Source: Clitopilus passeckerianus
Lineage: Eukaryota; Basidiomycota; Agaricomycetes; Agaricales; Entolomataceae
DNA length: 64,000 bases
Reading direction: 5' to 3'
NCBI GenBank assembly: GCA_944990035.1
Contig: CALYLX010000094.1
Location: 62,001-126,000 of the forward strand
Below the pieces are notes generated by a model. That model worked only from the letters and a program-made list of their open reading frames with translations, searched no databases and was not told where the DNA came from. The translations under genes were made by a program, and so were the position numbers. How positions within the stretch are numbered: the first letter of the stretch is position 1; every line of letters starts with the position of its first letter. This document shows positions 1 through 12,095 of this stretch, in pieces.

Positions 1-2
1 AC

Positions 3-2145
3 ACTCCTACGGCGTTCAGAGAGGAGCGTATACTCTGGCGAGCGGTGATCCAGCTGAACATTGTTCGTTCAATACGGATCATTCTTGAGACGATCTCATC
101 GTCATCCTCAAAATCCCCCCGACAATCCCCCTACTCATCGCCACGCTCTCGGGCTCGTAGTCTATCGCGGCCAAGAAATAACTCACCCCCGCCACCTCTA
201 CCAGCCCATTTTCCCAACCACCTAGCCAACAATGGGCATTCTTACTCTCACGACTTCAACTTCCCTGGCACCCTCAGAGAGGCCGACGAGATGTTCCATC
301 CTCGCGGATCTAACGGTAATGGTGCAGGAGCACGCGTTGACTCTGGAGGCGAGTCAGACGCAGAGTCCGACTCGGAAGACATTCAAATCATCCCCGCCAA
401 CCACGTCCATACACACCCCAACCATTCATCCGCATTCACTACAACCACAACCGCCTCAACTTTAGTCAATCACCCCTTTGAGGCACTCAAATCCCGTCTC
501 GAGCCCCTCCGACACATCGAGGCCTTGCTGATAGCCAAACTCGTGCCGCCTAATGAGGAGGAAGCGACACATCTTGCTGGGCCGTCTACTTCGGCTTCAA
601 TGGGCATGTCATACCCGCCCGGCTACGCAAATCTTCACTCGGTTGGAAGCTCATACCGGAATCAGGAGGTATTCATTCGACCGGGAGCTGCTTGGAAAGG
701 CGGACTATCGAGGGCGCGGGTGGTTGGCCCAACTTTCTTCAGTGGTGATGATGATTCACGGCGGAACGAAAATTCACGACCGACGAGCGCTGGAAACACG
801 GGCCTGGAAACCCAGGATGAACCACAGGAGGTTCTTTGGCAATGTAGAAAGGATATGATGACACTCTGGAACGATCCTGTGGTACGAGAGATTCTATACC
901 GGAAGAAGGTCAGGTTGGAGGAACACCCTGGATTGTATGCCCTTTTCTCTCCCTTCTGCAAATACCGAGGACTCATCCGCATATAGCTACCTCAACGAGC
1001 TGGAACGCGTCACAAACCCAAGATACCTGCCCACAGATGGTAGACACATTCCAACCGCTCCTTTACCAATGTTGATCCCGCTCTAGATGATGTCTTGAAG
1101 GCACGACTCAAGACCGTAGGCGTCTCAGAATACAGGTTCGAAATGGAAGTTGCCGCCGGAAGGGACAGCGGGACTGAATGGAGGATCATCGATGTTGGCG
1201 GTAGCCGCAGTCAAGTATGTCCTCATCTACTTTATGCGTTATTTCATGATTGTTCACCTTTCGTTTCTTCCTCCAGCGACGTAGGTTCTTCATCCTAATA
1301 TTCATGGAAACCGTTCTGAATAGGTTGCTTACTGTAATTAACAGCGACTTGGGTGCCCTTCTTTGATGATGGTAAAGCATTTTCACTGCCATCTCCTTGA
1401 GCCTCTCGAATTGACTATATGCGCACTAGTCGATGCAATTATCTTCCTAGCCCCAATATCTGGGTTTGATCAGGTCCTCTCCGAGGATCGGTCCGTAAAC
1501 CGACTGGTTCGTCCCTTCTTAGGTGCCTGCTCGACTCCGTGCTCACTGCGAATTTCGCGAATAGGAGGACTCGGTGCTCCTCTGGAAAGCTGTATGCTCG
1601 AACAAGCTGTTGGCTAACGTCGACCTGGTGCTGTTCTTGAATAAATGTGACATCCTGGACGCGAAGTTGCAGTCAGGAATACGGTATGTCTACTCCCCTC
1701 TTTTATGCCCATTTCTGTTCTGGTGGCTGACCCTTGGGATACAGGCTTTCCCGATATGTCAAGAGCTATGGTGATCGAGGAAACGATATGGATAGTGTTA
1801 GTAAATGTTAGTCGTTCGTTTTTTTTGTGCGGAACCGTACATGCTGAGATATGATCCCTTGACTAGACTTGCGAGGGAAGTTTAGCGCCATTCATAGAGA
1901 ATACTCTCCTCAACCGAGAAAGTTTTATGCCTTTTGTACATCCGTGACCGTAAGTAACATCATTCATGCCCTCGTGTGGCTCATTCTGATACGACGCCCA
2001 CCAGGATACAGCGACGACGGCTGGTATAATAGCTAGCGGTATGTATCCTCTCCTAGTTAGACACTCCCCTCAACTAACGTACATTTTGCATGCAGTACGA
2101 GATATGGTGATCCGCCAACACCTGAAGCAGTCCAAGCTCTTATGA
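3..2145 (+). CDS. Atypical heterotrimeric G-protein alpha subunit (5' end outside window)
   Basis: Membrane-associated signalling GTPase of the G-alpha family; the N-terminus with the P-loop lies left of the window. The first visible residues match the helical domain (REERILWRAVIQLNIVRSIR). About 200 residues of Ser/Pro/Asn-rich low-complexity sequence are then inserted before the helical domain resumes (DPVVREILYRKKVRLEEHPG). Later exons give switch II (DVGGSRSQ), AIIFLAPISGFDQVL, the guanine-specificity NKCD motif, FYAFCTSVTDT (usual TCATDT) and a C-terminus ending KQSKLL. Exons read by eye: 3-934, 987-1039, 1087-1214, 1277-1280, 1345-1371, 1430-1506, 1565-1683, 1745-1806, 1867-1949, 2005-2038, 2096-2145. 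The catalytic switch II Gln (DVGGQ) is Ser here. Such divergent, inserted G-alpha paralogs are known from Agaricomycetes. The family is certain; receptor and effector are unknown. Confidence 0.9.
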
Positions 2146-2685
2146 CTATAAGGTACCCCCCATGATTATTGACCTATATGTACCTAGTACTAGTATCCCC
2201 CTATTTCTCCTTGTTTTCTTGGGATTATGCATTTACGACTTCACCATTTCTATACCGATGTTTCCATCTATTCCCCTCACATCACATTGTGAAGACGATT
2301 TGTATCTACGTTCATTCTGGCAGTGATGAATGTCCTCACGAGTTTTTATATCTTTGTATCTAGCAATACTCGTTCTCTGACGCAATTTGAATGAGATTTA
2401 TGTAGAGTAATACTTTCCTCGATGAAATGGGCTGTGCCCCTCGCTACGGTGTACTAGTCTTTGAGGGGGGATCCCGACCCTGCATTCCGCAGGTTACCGT
2501 AGGTGAAGTCAAGGTCGAAGTCACGGTCAACTCATGTTCTCGAATTTGAGTACACTGTGAGTAGTTGACCAAAAGCTGAAATTCTAGTTTGGGTGAGGCG
2601 CCAAGACAACATTAATTGTGGCCAGGAAAGCCACCAAGTATTAAAATAAAGAATCATCACCAGGCAAGCAAGTACATCGGACATC
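2146..2685. other. Intergenic gap between two convergent genes
   Basis: This stretch of about 540 bp lies between the stop of the G-alpha gene (+) and the stop of the helicase gene (-). It should hold both 3' untranslated regions and polyadenylation signals. I see no coding sequence, RNA gene or repeat in it. Confidence 0.6.
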
Positions 2686-5600
2686 TTATTCTACATCTCT
2701 CCATGGCCTGTCCACATTATTATCTCCCTCATTTACCTCCACAGTCTCCAAAGTCAATGTTTCCATCCTACGCGTGAAGTCGTTCATGTCAATCTTGGCG
2801 ACATCACGGACCCGCCGATCATATCCTCCTGCAGAATCCACAACAGTCATTGGGTCCCAGGTGATGGGAGCACCAGTCCAGCCACCGTTACGGTGGATAT
2901 AATTAAGGAAAGATCGCCACAGAGGGTCAAGGGATAAGACTGTCGGGTCTCCAACGATGATAAGCAGAGCTTGCGCTCGTGTGATGGCGACTTGAAGGAC
3001 AAATCAGTATAAGGGTAGGTTGACTGGACTTCTGAGATCGCACCATTGAAACGCCTAGGACTCGCAACAAAGCCTAGCGTGTGCTTCAGGTCGTATTCAA
3101 TGAATTCTGTAGAGCTTCGGACGGTGGAAATGATGATGATTTTCCGTTCCTGGGCAAGCAGTCAGAAATGGTTTAAGCAGTTCTCATGAAATAGAAATAC
3201 ATACTTGACCTTGGAACTCTTCCACACTGCCGATCTTGACATCAGCAACACCATTCAGTGCTTTCGCAATTTTGCGGCATTGAGCATTGTATGGTGAATG
3301 ATGCCAATATCATTGTCGGCTGAAGGATAACAGGGTTAGCACAAGCATTTTCAAAACGGCCAACATTTTACTCACTGGTTCGGAAGCGTCGATCGAAACG
3401 GAGAGCTTGGACATATCGCTTGACTTGCAGCACTTCTTCAATATTGAAGAACGAAGGAGAATATGCCTCGCGGTCGTCCTTGCCACGAATTCCGTGGAAG
3501 ACAATTGGGAAATTCTTGTTGGGCAGGTAGGACGAGTTGAGGAAGAAGTTGATGAGTTTCCTGTCGGCACATTGCTCGAGTTCATTCTCATAGAACCTCT
3601 CGTTAGGGAACTTGAGAATGGCGCTGTGAGACCGGAAGTTCTTGACTAGTTTGACGACGCTAAACAGGATTAGACATCATTGAGCAACCCACAGCTATTA
3701 TAATAGAGAGGTGGTGCTTACGTCTTTCCATAATGGTCCCTGATATTGTAAATCTCGCGCTCCATGAGACGCTCGAGGTAACTCTTCTCCAGGCCCAGCT
3801 GGCGCGCAATCGGCGAACGAATGATTGGCCCCAACTGCTTTGGATCTCCGGAAAGGATGACATTCGTATTCGAGTTGGCCATTGTCCTGATCGCAATCAT
3901 GACCTCCGGCTCAGACGCCTGACCTGCTTCATCCACGAATATATGCGAAAAATGGCCACGAGGCATGCCGATTCCAGATGTGACGGAAGAGGAGAGGCAA
4001 GTGGTCACGACCACCCGGAACCTCTTCATCCTGGGGAGGGGAGGAACACTGAAACATGGGGCCTCGTCGATGACGTTGGGGTTGGTCCGCATATAAGTAT
4101 AGTCCCGAAGTTCGAGGGGGACATCGTCCTTGTTGCGGGAGGGTGCGTAGAATCTGAACACGACGTCTACACCAATGTCACGAAGTCGTAATGCAAGGAT
4201 GTCTGCGGCAGAATTGCTAGGAGCACAAGCTAGAACTTTGGCCGTAGGACTTTGGACGAGAACCTGTCGGATTGCTTCAACTGCAGTGACAGTTTTGCCG
4301 GTACCAGGCCTAGAAGTCGTCATAAGCATAAGGCCTCCCAGTCAAGATATACTGAATACTTACGGTCCGAAGATGACAAAAGGAGGAGCACCAGGCCCGA
4401 GCTTCGCAATGGAGACAACTGCCTGCAACTGAGCCGCATTGCCTTCAATGAGGGGATTGAATATACGGAGGCGATACGTTGTAGGCCGTGGATAAGGAAG
4501 AGCAGGGAGATCGCGAGGCGAAGGGAAAAGGACCCTCTCCTCGGTGAATGCACTGTCCATTGCAAGATGCTGACGTCGAATTGGGTACCGGTTTAACTTG
4601 AAACGAACATTGTAATGTTTGGCGGGTGTCCACCCAGCGAAGGTCCTGTGGAAGACGAGGCCCACTTCTCGTTGCCGGACAAAGTGAACGCGGCCTTCGA
4701 ACCAGTAGCCAGTCTGAGATCCTTTTGCTTGGACTAAAATTCGATCACCTGCAAAAGGGTCAGCTACAGCCATGGTCAGAGCAGTAATTCAGGCTTACCG
4801 ATGAGGACACTTGGTCGCTTTTCAGCAAGCCCTGGAACCTCAAGGCTATCCCCAGAGTTAGGAGCGTTTACATCCAAGGAAGAGCGTAACATACATAAAA
4901 GATTTGTTGTATCTTGCAAGCGTGACATCCGACATGTCATATATCGACAGATCCTGTCTGATATTGAAGCAAATTAGAAAGACATCCACATGAACTATAC
5001 GCGACACATACTCAGCTCGATACTCTTCGATCCATGCTAGGTACTTGAAATGGCGACTGTATGTTTGACTGGTGAATTCCCGAGGTATGAAGATCGACTT
5101 GACGTTAGCCAACACCTGACCAACATTTCCCTTTGAGAGTGCAGTGGCCAGATTGCGGGGTATGTCTGCTTTTGGCAGGGGTACGACGTAGGGGACAGCA
5201 CCCATGGCTGGGGGTCGCTCGCCCTCGACGATGGCTATCTCAGACTGCCTGGTGGTTCTTGGACGGGGTACATAGGGAGCCGTTGGTTGAAGCTTTTCGT
5301 ATTCTGCTTTGTTCCCGATGATTGCAAGAACAGGCCGGGTGATCACGAAACGGGTACGGAGATTTATGTCTTCGAAGACGAGCTCTAGGCGATCTTGGCA
5401 TCTGCCGCCGTAATCCTGTCGAAGAATGACCGAGATGGGGAGAGGCGAACGAATTGTGATGGACCGGTTTGCACGAATGGGAGCCATCGTGAATCTATGA
5501 AATAGGTTTTGGAGTTAGCTGCTAAAATATATGAAGTAGAATGAGGGATTGCACTTACGAAGAGTGTCCAGGAGTCGTGTCCTTTGATGACGCTAGGTGC

Positions 5601-6202
5601 ACATCGACCAACAAGACGCGTGCCATAGGATCCGTCGTCGCCACGGTAAGTTGTTCAAGGATGGCACCACTGGAGGCTCTTTCAAGCGCAACAATGCCGA
5701 AGTCAAGGTCTCCAGTCAGTGTAATGCTGTTCTTGTCTTTTTCGGAGTCCTCGAGAACGACTTTGAAGGAAGCATATCGTTCCTTTTCAAGGTGCTTGAG
5801 ATTCTTGATGTGCCGTTCCCAGTATACGGTTTGAATATGCACGTTGCAGGCGACACAAAACGTGTGCCCTGGGACTTCTGCCATCTCCTCAGGCTCAACG
5901 CTCAGCGGAGCGACACCTTGAGCCAAGCAGGCTCTCTGGTGCTTCCAAGACCTTGAGTGCGCTGCCCATCCAGCTTGACCGTTGGATCGTCTCTGGCAAA
6001 CGGGACAAAGGAATATCACAGACTGCCCAGCGATCTTCCTGCGGTGGAGGTCAGACCTGTTGTGAATCTCCAGCTCCTGGGTAGTGGTGCACATAAACCC
6101 GCATGGGTCACAAGCATGGAAAGAGTGATTGAACTCGCAAAGAGCAGATTGACAGCTCCCTTCATCGCGCATTCTAGGGCAAAACATGGTTGTGGAGGAC
6201 AT
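2686..6202 (-). CDS. SDE3/MOV10-like SF1 RNA helicase with N-terminal zinc fingers (apparent frameshift)
   Basis: ATP-dependent RNA helicase of the UPF1-like SF1 superfamily, closest in motifs to MOV10/SDE3, a family tied to RNA silencing and retroelement control. The N-terminus has Cys/His clusters: a CCCH-like FCPRMRDEGSCQSALCEFNH, then C2H2-like units. The helicase core shows FGPPGTGKTVTAVEA (motif I), CAPSNSAAD (Ia), FVDEAGQA (II), LSGDPKQLGP (III), LVKNFRSH (IV) and NVAITRAQALLIIVGDP (VI). Exons by eye: 6202-5559, 5494-5012, 4957-4895, 4845-4799, 4748-4364, 4309-3722, 3659-3376, 3319-3205, 3149-3044, 2990-2686; introns are 50-65 bp. In the exon 3319-3205 the frame TDNDIGII breaks about 20 bp in; the family motif resumes as YNAQCRKIAKALNGVADVKIG in another frame. 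One nucleotide is missing near 3290-3299, so this allele is a pseudogene or the assembly has an error. Confidence 0.85.
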
Positions 6203-6256
6203 TTTGCACTAGAATGAGTGGGGAGTCGAATGACAGGGTTTTTTTTGACGCGTCGC

Positions 6257-6268
6257 TCTTTTTATATA
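6257..6268 (-). promoter_or_regulatory. Probable TATA box of the MOV10-like helicase gene
   Basis: On the minus strand this reads CTATATAAAAAG, about 55-65 bp upstream of the ATG at 6202. Position and sequence fit a core promoter element; there is no functional evidence. Confidence 0.5.
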
Positions 6269-7099
6269 GCTGTTCGCGACGCATGGCGGATCACGTAAAC
6301 GCCGACTTGCTTCGCGCCTTGAGGCACAGATAACGACGACAGTTCCGCCCGTTTGAAACAGGAATATTTTAGATTTTTTGGACTCGGGGATAGTAAGGGT
6401 TCGCAGCAGTGGAAAACCAGGGACCTTGCATTTTCTTGTTGCGCATAACCTTGGCCAGCATAGATATGAGTAATCCGACGGATTGTGCATTTCTTTAACC
6501 TGGAACGCAATTGAAAATTATAAAATTAAAAATTGGGTTGCAGCAGTGGCCAAACAACCATAAATATGCATGCAGACTTCAAGCTGGGCCACCTTCCTTT
6601 ACTCCCTTCCGATCCAGCAAATCCGGTTGACTGCCAAGCCTTGTAACGACAAAGGTATCTCAGCTCTCTGGCTATCCAATGGCTGGTTCGACTACAAGGA
6701 CCTCCGTGGTTTCCGGCGCCCCTGTCTTCGAAGCTGGAGAGTCTAGGCGCAAGATCAATCACAATTATCATAGGAACCATTGGGGCGGCGGGAGAGGGAG
6801 CGTACTACTGGAAAGGGACGAGCGACGGGCACCGGTTTTGCAGCATAATCATTCCGTTAACGCTTTAGAGTCTGCGAGGATGTACATAGATATAAAAGGA
6901 GTTCTAATACGATGTGATATATGACAGCCAAGAAAGATACAAGACATTTCACCTAGATGCCCATAAGTATTCAGCGAGAGGATGGGTTAATTGAACATCA
7001 GTACAAGCCCGAAGTGTAGAGCAAAAATCGCAAGCAGAGTTCTTGTTGCAAAGGTAGATAGCGTGTTTATGTCCACGTTCGAGGCAATGTCCGTTCCAA
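6269..7099. other. Intergenic region, nothing recognised
   Basis: This stretch of about 830 bp lies between the 5' end of the helicase gene and the 3' end of NACHT-ankyrin gene A. Short open frames exist on both strands, but none has recognisable family motifs or a credible exon structure. It lacks the remnant block found downstream of the tandem copies. Confidence 0.5.
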
Positions 7100-10000
7100 T
7101 TATGAAGAATTGTCTAATGCCCCACCGAGCCGCTGATGCAAGATCTCGATCCCACCCGTCCACTGCAGTAACTCCACAACGCTTGTGAAGCCGGATTGGG
7201 TCGCATAGTACAAAGCCGTGTGACCCTCTTCATCGGAAAGGGTAACGTCGATCTCGTCTCGCTCGAGGAGGAGCTGTACAAAGTCAAAGGCCTCGGACTC
7301 CGTCTTGCCTTCCGAGTCAACCTCTGAAGCTTTGTGTTTGTGAGAGGCTCGTGAAAGTGCCGTGCGACCATGGTTGTCGGCGAGATTCACATCAATCCCA
7401 CGTTGCTCCAGCAACAGCTTTGCAGTTGATGTATGACCGTTGTATGCTGCGCAGATGAGCGGTGTGTCGCCGTCGTTGTCTTGATTGTTGATGTTGACCC
7501 CACCATACTCGAGCAGTAACTTTGCTACGGATGCCTGGCCACGTTCAGCAGCAACTGCGAGCGGGGTACATCCATGATTAATCCGTGCGTCTACTTCGAT
7601 TCCGCCATATTGGAAGAACAGCTTCATCACGCCCTCATGGCCATTAGAAGCTGCATGGTAGAATGCTCCCCTTCCATGGTTGTCTCGGAGATTCCTGTCG
7701 GTGACTGGATGCTGAAGGAGGAGTTTGATGATGGTGTCGTGACCAAAGAGGGCTGCAATCATCAATGCAGTCAAACCATCATTCCTTTTTGCGTTGACAT
7801 GGAGGTCCTGCCGTTCAAGAAGGAACTCGATGACGGAAGTATGTCCGTTACTAGCTGCAGCCATGAGTGCAGACCAGCCATCTTCATCCTGCAGTTCCGT
7901 GTTGATAGTAGGGTGGTTGAGGAGGAGCCTGACGACTGAGGCATGACCGCCTGATGCAGAGAGGATGAGGGCGGAATTCCCATTGTGTTTCTGGATGTTC
8001 ACATCTGTAGCTGGAAGCCGGAGGAGCAGCTTCACGATTGAGTCATGACCGAATTGGGCTGCTATCGTGAGTGCGGTGCCACCGTCGTTCTTTTGCGCAT
8101 TGACCTGGATCCCGGGCCACCCGAGGAGGAGCTTGACAACGGGAGTATGCCCGTGGCTAGCTGCAGCCATGAGTGCTGTCCACCCTTCCTCGTCTGGTAC
8201 GTCCACGTTGATGTCAGCATGTGCAAGCAGCAGGCTGACTACAGATTCGTGACCATTTGATGAAGCGAGGATAAGGGCAGTGTTGCCTTTGTTGCTTCTA
8301 AGATTCACATCCGTGGTTGGGTGCTCGAGGAGTAGCTGTACCGCTGAGTCGTAACCGGCTTGGGCAGCAACTATGAGCGCAGTCGTGCCATCATCCTGTC
8401 GTGCATTGACACTAACACCCTGATGCGCAAGGAGAAGCTTGATCACGGACGCATGTCCTGACTCTGTCGCGGCTATGAGTGCCGTCCAGCCATTTGTCTC
8501 CTCCATATTAACGTCGATATCAGGGTGCTCAAGAAGTAGTCTGACTACAGAGTCGTGTCCTCCAAATGCGGCGAGAGAAAGGGGAAAGTAGCCGGATGGG
8601 TTGCGGAAGTTCACGTTCGTTGTAGGGTATTCAAGCAGGACCTTGACCGCTGACAAGTGTCCCAACTGTGCGGAGACCATGAGCGCTGTGAAATCATATT
8701 TGCCACAGAGCGCATCAAGGTTGATATTTTGCTGACCAAGGAGAGCTTCTACGACAGAGGCGTGTCCACAAAGGGCTCCGAGGAACAGTGCTGAGAAAGC
8801 ATCTTTGTTTTTTTGGTTTATATCAACCTGAGCATGCTCGATCGGTGTGGGTTCGTAACATTGTTCGGCTCCGTCCGTGAAACGGTCCGAACCTGGGCGT
8901 TGGGATGGCGCCAGGTTGACATTGTGGTGCAGTATTAGTTCCACCACTTCCCGATGGCCCTTGCCCGCTGCAACAAGAAGAGGAGTATCACCAAAGTTGT
9001 TTGAGGTGGCAATATCCACTATCGGGGGAGTCTCACCCTCCGAATACGCCTTAACAGCGCCCCCATTGGTGTTCGGGTGTATGGTGGAAGAGCTTGGGCG
9101 CCATTGAGCGAGCATTGTTTGGACGTACTGTGAGGCCTGGCGAAAGTGGGCAGCGAACAAGTACGGGGTGGTTCTTTGGCGTGTGATAGGAATCTTCTCG
9201 ACGGGGGTTTTAGCTATGAATGCTGATAGAGCATGGGTTTGTTCATGAAAAAGGGACAAAAACAGTCCAGTTCCGTCCCCACCGGGTAAACCATCTTCCT
9301 CATCTGGATACATCGTGTGGAGGATGTACACCAAGCTCAGATGAAGTGTTGTGCTGTGTTGTTCAAGGATTGACAGGACCGTATCAGGGAATGTGTCTTC
9401 AACATCCTTGCCAGTTGCATGGTACCCCCAATTGATGGACGCGTAGTCGTAAAAGGGATGGCGTTGCTTAATGCCGCTGATTTGGCAACATCCCGTCAGG
9501 CTTTGAGTAGCGAGGTCATGGAAACACGGGAGTAGAAGATAATTGAAGCAGGTGAGGGCGATCTCTTGATCAGGCCGGGTGAAATAACGGGTTTGGTGTG
9601 AATTGAAGAACTCTTGAGCGGTGAGATCTGCAATACATTGGGTAAAGAGCATTTGACGAAGAGTGGGAACAACTCACGGACAAATCCAACCTTATCATTC
9701 TCGATGATCACGAGTCCAGCGCAGGCAGATGTGATTGTCGATGGCGAGGGAAGGTAGTCACCGATATCGGTCCTTCCTTGCTTCATAGCTAATGCGTACT
9801 GCAACTCTACAAGCAGCATTGGGCGTGGGCAACGGGTGATCCACATGAGGATCTTCATTGCAAGCTCTTTCAGAGAGCCGCTTAAGGCGTCGATGCGCTC
9901 TACGGCAAGTGCATATGTCAGGTCAATCTCGTCTGGAAGAAGCTCAAGGGCATCCCTGAGATCTCCAGCGGTCAGGTGTCTGACCAGCGAGTTCATATGC

Positions 10001-11954
10001 AGTTCTACCATCAAAAACCTGAGACGAGTCCGTTAGAATTAATTTGGCGGTAACACATATATTCTAGCGACGAACCTTCCTTTGGCAGCCTCTTGAACCC
10101 GTTCCATGACTTGTCGAGAGAGACCAGTTGAAATTTCGAAGTGTTTTAATCCTGTGATGGTAGCCTCAAGATATGTCTCAAGGTCCCTGGGGTCGGCGAT
10201 GATTTCTTCCCGAGCAGCATCAAGTTCTTTGAACATGCTTTCCATTTGCCCAATAATACGAGAAGTGACAAGGACCTTGACACACTTCCCGAGAGATAAG
10301 ATCGCATCGAGTAGTTGGCGTATCTCGCGGTCGTTAAAACGTTCGAGATATTCATCGAGAGCGTCGAGAACAACATAGACATATCTAAACCGCTGGCTAG
10401 TTTGGTCAAAAGCGCGCTGAAGGTCGTCCACAGATGGTCGTGACCTGTTCTTCATATGCGAAACATACAGGGTCCCGAAGGCCGATGGAAGGCGAGTAGC
10501 CCGACATATTTCGTGGAGTTGCCTACAGAGAGAGTGGACCATGGCGGACAAGTTTTGTTGACTCTGCAACTTGTAATTGAAGTAGATGAAAATGACCGCC
10601 GAATCCGGGCAAACGTCTCGTAAATAGTCTATGGCGAGGGAGCTATTTATAATTAATGTGAGCCAGTATATCAAAAAATATTTTGGAAAACACTCACGCA
10701 ATTACTGTCTTGCCGACACCAGCTATAGGCATGGCTCAGTATGGAACAGAACAGGAACAGCCGCTGTGGAAGAAAACTCACGTATTCCGGGACACCATAA
10801 AATCCTGGGGTTCAAATCCGAACACCAATCCATAAAATCCTGTGACTGAATGAACCAGTTTCCAGTGTTGTTGGTCCGCTTTTCGCTGATACCGTTGTGT
10901 GTACCTGAATACTCCAGTAGTGAAAGCCATTCTGAGATCTTGCTCTCGTGGTTCTCTGGGTGGAAATATCTACATTAGTGAAGGGTAACGGGAGTGTCGC
11001 GCTAGGCCTTGCCTGTATCTGAACGGCTGTCATTTTAACGCTTCACTCGTGTAAATGTACAACGTATTACGCACAGAAAATCTGCCAAAGTTGAACCCTG
11101 TTATCGTTGTAGGAATCGCGGATATCATAGGAGTTGGTATTATAGGAATCATGAACTTCGATGTTGCATTCGCCAGCATCTGCTAACGATGTTACTATGC
11201 TGTGCTTTCGTTGTGCGCTGAAATTGCCATTCGTGTTCCGTGCCTTTGAAATTCCCTCAGGCTCGGCTGCCTGTGGCCTAGTAAATTCCATTTTTCTCCT
11301 ATGTTCATTCGTCCTGGCGGCTTCAAGGTTTATGTGACAATTGTCGGCGTCTGATGCTTCACAATCCAGGGTGGTTGGATATGATGGAAGAGGCTCCTCG
11401 GTGATGTGCTTTGGTTCGGCGGAACCCGTGGGCAAGGGCACGAACGATACTTTTTCGATTTCAGAATCAGGCTTGGTAATTGAGAAGAATGTTTCTGCAC
11501 CGTGTCTGGTCAGCCTGAGTTCTGAACGCACGAAATATTTGGCTTGATAGAAGATACCATTGTTTCTCAAATCCCTAAAGCTACCGAGCTCCCAGCACCG
11601 GAGAAGAAGTCTCTTAAACTCGCAGTTCTCTCGAAGGAGCGTTGAGCAAGCTTTGTCTTCAACAGAGCCAGAGTTCTCTGATGGCTCGCTCGAATGTCGA
11701 ACAACCTCCTTGAATAAGGCAACCTCGAGCGCCTGTTGCGCAATGGGCGGAAGAGACTTGTACGATACCCAGGGAAACTGACTGATTATATGTTTATCGG
11801 CTTCAAGCTCGGCCTCAGAGGTGGCCGTTGTCGTGGATGGTTTTGCCGATCTTGAGGAAGTCGCACTTGCCGTGTTAGGAAATGCAGGTATGTGCTCGCA
11901 TTTTGAGCGTTTTCCGCGCCGATCCTTCCATTTCTGGTGCCAAGAACCAAACAT
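7100..11954 (-). CDS. Gene A: intact NACHT-ankyrin STAND protein (NLR-like)
   Basis: Putative intracellular STAND receptor of about 1,480 residues. Order: a Ser/Thr-rich start; an N-terminal helical domain shared by the whole array (FPWVSYKSLPPIAQQALEVA to LLLRCWELGSFRDLR, about residues 60-130); a polar linker; a repeated Asn-rich motif (HDSYNTNS, RDSYNDN); a NACHT NTPase with Walker A GVGKTVIA and Walker B VVLDALDEY; a winged-helix-like region (ELHMNSLVRHLTAGDL, TRCPRPMLLVELQ); then about 16 ankyrin repeats ending DNSS. Exons by eye: 11954-11558, 11494-11075, an unresolved junction near 11000-11075, 10955-10782, 10722-10698, 10642-10076, 10018-9678, 9627-7100. The 25-bp exon encodes the P-loop. 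No internal stop or frameshift was found, unlike the paralogs downstream. Fungal NACHT-ankyrin proteins are linked to nonself recognition; the ligand and effector output here are unknown. Confidence 0.9.
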
Positions 11955-12066
11955 CGCGAGAGGGCAAGAATGACTCCTTGAGGGACTGGGGGTGACGAGA
12001 GGTGGACTGAGCGATGGCGATGACCAGAGTTAGAACCTGGTAAGCGCGCAAGGCAGTGTGTTGGAG

Positions 12067-12095
12067 GTCAACCAGGCACCTGACAGATGGGCGCC
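12067..12095 (-). promoter_or_regulatory. Conserved upstream element of long NACHT-ankyrin genes (copy A)
   Basis: The + strand reads CACCTGACAGATGGGCGCC preceded by GTCAAC. The element starts about 113 bp upstream of the gene A start codon. Near-identical copies lie at the same distance upstream of paralogs C and G, and a diverged one upstream of E. It is probably a shared promoter or 5' UTR element and contains a CACCTG E-box-like core. Confidence 0.55.

Noticed and set aside
5597..5956. Plus-strand open frame of 119 codons opposite the helicase zinc fingers
   Set aside because: It is the antisense of a clearly conserved exon.
10800..10830. tRNA-like T-arm string (GGTTCAAATCC)
   Set aside because: It lies in a coding exon of gene A and no matching D-arm, anticodon stem or acceptor stem was found.
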